The notes beneath the pieces are model-generated. The model searched no databases, was not told the origin of the DNA, and was given only the letters and a program-made list of their open reading frames with translations. A stretch of DNA of 64,000 nucleotides from Neoarius graeffei (lineage: Eukaryota > Chordata > Actinopteri > Siluriformes > Ariidae). This document shows, piece after piece, positions 60,891 to 64,000 of this stretch; positions within the stretch are counted from its first letter, which is position 1, and each line of letters starts with the position of its first letter. The stretch lies in contig NC_083583.1 in assembly GCF_027579695.1 (NCBI RefSeq), positions 18,254,257-18,318,256 of the forward strand, in the 5' to 3' direction. A program made the translations under genes and the position numbers.

Positions 60891-62579
60891 AAGGGTCACA
60901 AATCTGTAGATCGTTTATTTTAGACATATATCTAGTTATCTGTTCATTAGAAAAATGAGCCGTGTAGTCCGTCGGTTGAAATTGGTCCATTCTGTACACG
61001 AGTGCAGCAGTATTCAGTGGTGTTTTTGACCGACTTGATGGCGGTTCTGTACTTTCCAGTCACGTGACTGCAAGATCTCTATACCGGACATTCTTATCCC
61101 CAAGTTGGCCAACCTGGGGCTCCCACCCTCCACCTGCTCCTGGATTAAGGACTTTTTGGTCAACCGACCCCAGCACGTGAAGCTGGGTCCCCACCTCTCA
61201 TCCACCCGCACGCTCAGCACCGGCTCGCTCCAAGGCTGTGTGCTGAGCCCACTACTCTACTCACTCTACACACATGACTGCAGACCCACCCACCCTGAGA
61301 ACATCATTGTGAAATTTGCAGATGACACAACGGTGGTGGGGATGATCACAGAGGGGAATGAGGCAGCCTACAGAGATGAGGTCCTGAGACTCAGTGAGTG
61401 GTGTGCCTTCAACAACCTGGCGCTGAACATCTCCAAAACTAAGGAACTCATCCGGGACTTCCGACGGAACAAAGCTGCCCCTGCCCCCCTGTACATCAGC
61501 GGCAAAAGCGTGGAGCGAGTGGAGTCCTTCAAATTCCTTGGGGTCCACATCTCTGCTGACCTCTCCTGGGCAGCCAACACCACCGCACTGGTTAAAAAGG
61601 CGCAGCAGAGACTACACTTCCTGAGAGTGCTCAGGAAGGAGCAACTTGACACGAACCTGCTGGTGACCTTCTACCGGTCAGCCATTGAGAGCCTGCTGAC
61701 CTATGCTGTGTCAGTGTGGCACTCAAACTGCACAGAAGCGGACAGAAAAAGACTGCAGAGGGTGACTAACACAGCACAAAAGATCATCGGCTGCCCTCTA
61801 CCTCCCTTGTCCACCATCTACAACTCCCGGTGCCTAGGCAGGGCAAAGAGCATCATAAAAGACTATACACACCCTGGCTTCCACCTCTTCGACCTGTTGC
61901 CCTCTGGCAGGCGCTACAGGGCCATACCAGCCAAAACAAACAGACTCGGGGACAGTTTCTTTCCAAGAGCTGTCACAATACTCAACTCAAGTTAGCACTG
62001 AGGAACTGTCATGCTTGAACACCACTGACAAGGTCACCATCACCACAATGTTCCTAACCACTTGATCTCAAACCTAGTCTCTCCTTGTCAGACTGTAAAT
62101 TGTCATATTTGCACTGTAAATGTCACAAGACTGTCATATTGCACTATCATATCAAGTCAGTTCATCTGTTCTTAGACATCCTCTTTTTTGTCATTTTAAG
62201 TACTGTAAACTGTCATATTTGCACTGTTAATATCATAGCTATCTGTAAACTGTCTTATTGCACTATCATACTAAGTCAGATCATCTGTTTTTTAGTTGCC
62301 TACATACTGAAAATAGGCGTCTGTACATGCCAGTGCTACCTCTATCACTTGATGCAGCTAGTCACTTTATTCTCAACCCTGTTACTGCTATGCACCTGTG
62401 TTCCTTCAGGGACTTGCACAAGTTTATGTATAGTTTATGTATAGTTGTCAGTAGTTTTTAAGTAGTAGTTTTATATTAATTTTATTGTACATATTTTCCT
62501 ATGTTTATTTTAGTATTTATGTGTGCACTTTATGGTGAAGCTGTAAATCTCATTGTACTTGTATAATGACAATAAAGGC

Positions 62580-62617
62580 TTTCTATTCTATTCTATTCTA
62601 TTCTATTCTATTCTATT
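62580..62617 (+). repeat. (TTCTA)n tail of the LINE
   Basis: About seven pentanucleotides following GACAATAAAGGCT, as usual for fish L2 3' ends. Confidence 0.95.
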
Positions 62618-63233
62618 CCCTATATCTTGACTTGAGCCCCAGTCCCAACTGAAGAGACCCAGCCCTATAGCACCACCATTTTTCACCATGGGTATGGTGT
62701 ACTTTGGGTAATACATTGTCTTGTTCTTGCATCAAATAGATCATTTATAATTATACCCAAAATTTTATACCTTGCTCTCATCAGACCAGAACACATTTCT
62801 CCTTTAATGTTACCATTGGTCTCTTGGCAGCTTCCCTGATATGATTTCATCTTGTCATTTCAGCTATTTTGACTCATGTCCTGTTTTTGATATTGTCATT
62901 GTGGTTCCTCAATTTCCCCACTTGCTGATGAAGGCCTTCACATTGCTTCATGGTACATTTAATTTTTGGAAATTCTTTTATACTCCTCCCCTGATTGATA
63001 ACATTCAACAATCATGCTTTGTAAGCCCTTTGCCAGCCAGTCAGATGAAACCAAAAAGAGGTCAAGAAAACCTTACAGAAACGGTAGTCTTTATTTGGAG
63101 TTAATCAGAATCAGTTCACTGATGACAGGATTATGATACTTAATTTTGAACATGAATTTGAATGTCCCATTATAAAAAGGTGTGCACACTTATGTAACCA
63201 AGTTACTATATTTTGGTTTATTGTATAAAAGTG

Positions 63234-63512
63234 GGGCGGCACGGTAGTGGAGTGGTTAGCACTGTCGGCTTACAGCAAGAAGGTTCTGGGTTCAAGCCCA
63301 GTGGCCAATGGGGGCCTTTCTGTGTGGCGTTTGCATGTTCTCCCCGTGTCTGCATGGGTTTCCTCTGAGTGTTCCGGTTTCCCCCACAGTCCAAAGACAG
63401 GTTAGGTTAATTGGTGGTTCTAAATTGGCCATAGGTGTGAATGGTTGTTTGTTTCTATGTGTCAGCCCTGCGATGACTTGTCCAGGGTCTACCCCGCCTC
63501 TCTGGGGTGTTT
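63234..63512 (+). repeat. Mermaid-type SINE, 3'-truncated
   Basis: Head GGGGCGGCACGGTAGTGGAG, B box GGGTTCAAGCCCA, body to CCAGGGTCTACCCCGCCTCT, then unrelated sequence; the TAATGAGATGAG tail is missing. Confidence 0.9.
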
Positions 63513-63759
63513 AAGGTTTTTTATATCAACTGTATAATAAATTATTTCTTTATTTCTCTTTTTCATATATGATGCATGGTAAATACACATAACAGATGAC
63601 TGTGGTTCAGTATTCATGACAAAGAGTTGGTAACTTCTGAAAATAGGAAACTTACTGGATAAATTGAGAATTGAACTGAGAAATAATTTGAGAAATCTGA
63701 TCATTTTCTAGTATTGTGAAATAAATTTAGAAGTCACATGTAACCCACTGCTTTCACAG

Positions 63760-63885
63760 ACTCAACTGGTGACGAAAGATGGGCATGTAATCCATATTCC
63801 CCATGAAGCCCTCATGAAAAGCGGTTTGACAAAGAACAGTAGTGTGTCCCTGGTTGTATCAATATTCAACAACCGTATTTTCAAG
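63760..63885 (+). CDS. GAIN-domain-like exon of the second gene (adhesion GPCR)
   Basis: After TGCTTTCACAG it encodes TQLVTKDGHVIHIPHEALMK then SGLTKNSSVSLVVSIFNNRI and ends FK|GTTAGT, phase 0 to 0. The pattern 'V-x-IP-x-x-L...V-S-x-VVSIFNN' resembles the beta-rich GAIN region of ADGRG receptors just upstream of the GPS. With the position and strand, this supports a second ADGRG-type receptor continuing beyond 64 kb. Confidence 0.65.
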
Positions 63886-64000
63886 GTTAGTGTCAGATTT
63901 TGCCCAATGCTATCACTTTTTACTATTTACCATACTTGTTACAAACAAAACCACCTTTAAAATCTTCCATTCAGTCATAGAACCACATGGCCTTCTGATC

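Larger units (their letters stand above)
60037..61080 (-). mobile_element. ISL2EU-type DNA element inserted in the LINE RT gene
   Basis: The perfect 12 bp ends AGAGATCTTGCA / TGCAAGATCTCT are flanked by AT (60035-60036, 61081-61082), the 2 bp target expected of ISL2EU elements. Removing 60037-61082 restores ACAATAATACCGG of the LINE. It carries one minus-strand exon and a LINE-derived segment. Confidence 0.75.
57990..61995 (+). pseudogene. L2-type LINE ORF (APE endonuclease and RT), broken
   Basis: ATG at 57990 (MAAHDEDAAATSSPYLCTFF) leads through an Arg-rich stretch to the endonuclease (LYLTNARSMVNKTDDLELQL, LIITETWLHP, then AVIITAVYIPPDANV and IIAGDFNQAT, TLDHVYSN, GQSDHLSLFL). The RT follows: PKKATGPDGGPGKVLKACAD, QFAYRPNRSTEDPITTALHT, MLFIDYSSAFNTI | insertion | [20 protein letters not shown] and the catalytic [13 protein letters not shown]. 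The end is [32 protein letters not shown] and TAG at 61993-61995. Breaks: a frameshift in an A run near 58548, a TAG at 58769-58771 and the insertion at 60037-61080. Confidence 0.9.
57990..62620 (+). mobile_element. L2-type LINE, near full length, with an inserted DNA element
   Basis: It is inserted in T1 between CCATGATT and CCCTATATCTTG. The first coding ATG is within 5 bp of the apparent 5' end. The 3' UTR ends ATGACAATAAAGGCTTTC followed by (TTCTA)n. The RT gene is cut at 60036 by an ISL2EU-type element. Endonuclease and RT are both present. Confidence 0.9.
53743..63235 (-). mobile_element. Tc1-like transposon T1, split by a hAT and a LINE
   Basis: Left terminal sequence TACAGTGAATATAAAATGTC TACACACCC; right terminal sequence AAAAGGTGTGCACACTTATG. 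Pieces: 53743-54028, 57665-57985 and 62620-63235. The middle pieces hold the minus-strand relic of the transposase region (GGCCATTCCAAAATGTTGAT, AGAACACATTTCTCC and similar words common to Tc1 copies). It lies in the large intron of the second gene. Confidence 0.75.

Overview
The window is vertebrate and almost certainly from a ray-finned (teleost) fish. The evidence is abundant Tc1-like transposons, L2/Rex-type LINEs with pentanucleotide or tetranucleotide 3' tails, DANA/Mermaid-type tRNA-derived SINEs whose tails read ...TAATGAGATGAG, Harbinger/Kolobok/ISL2EU/hAT elements and a fish adhesion GPCR gene. The SINE type makes a catfish plausible, but I cannot fix the order or species from sequence alone.

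Host genes. Only the right half holds host genes. Six consecutive exons with canonical splice sites and matching phases (32229-42433, plus strand) encode the GPS motif and complete seven-transmembrane region of an ADGRG-type adhesion G protein-coupled receptor. About 0.9 kb downstream a second gene starts on the same strand. It has a signal-peptide exon at 43305, candidate Cys-rich exons at 43609 and 44272, and a GAIN-domain-like exon at 63760-63885, and it runs off the right edge. The two look like a tandem adhesion-GPCR pair. The 19 kb intron between 44366 and 63759 is almost wholly transposons.

Left half (1-32 kb): a transposon graveyard with deep nesting. 1-4990 is the 5' two thirds of a minus-strand Ty3/gypsy element with a PNMA-like Gag, a zinc knuckle, retropepsin and RT. 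Its gag and pol are joined by a textbook -1 frameshift heptamer. It is inserted into a Harbinger-type MITE (4991-5310), and a second intact copy of that MITE lies at 7260-7772. 8254-14319 is a Tc1 element split by an R2-superclade LINE, which holds a hAT MITE, which holds a 92 bp mini-hAT. 15.0-15.6 kb is a Penelope-like fragment. 15.6-28.1 kb is a second Tc1-like element carrying a Kolobok-type THAP element, two 1.7 kb copies of one element in inverted orientation, a hAT-like element and a TTAA MITE. Target-site duplications show that the segment between the two inverted copies has been flipped. 28.1-32.05 kb holds another Tc1 fragment, a Gmr1-like (SCAN-type) gag relic and a Harbinger element that kept only the last transposase exon.

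Right half (43-64 kb): a hAT with a nested hAT containing a 120 bp-arm hairpin (44434-46951), a minisatellite built from a SINE tail (48.07-48.44 kb), a Tc1 inside a Tc1 (49.34-52.44 kb), a Harbinger MITE (52788-53460), and a Tc1 (53.74-63.2 kb). That last Tc1 was hit both by a 3.6 kb KIAA1586-like hAT (with another hAT and two SINEs inside) and by a near full-length L2-type LINE. An ISL2EU-type element carrying a piece of the same LINE family is inserted in the LINE's RT gene.

Cross-cutting theme: at least five non-autonomous DNA elements here keep the promoter and first coding exon of their parental gene, and one keeps the last exon. No complete, intact transposase or RT gene was found. Nothing in the window looks bacterial, and there is no CRISPR array, rRNA or genuine tRNA gene.
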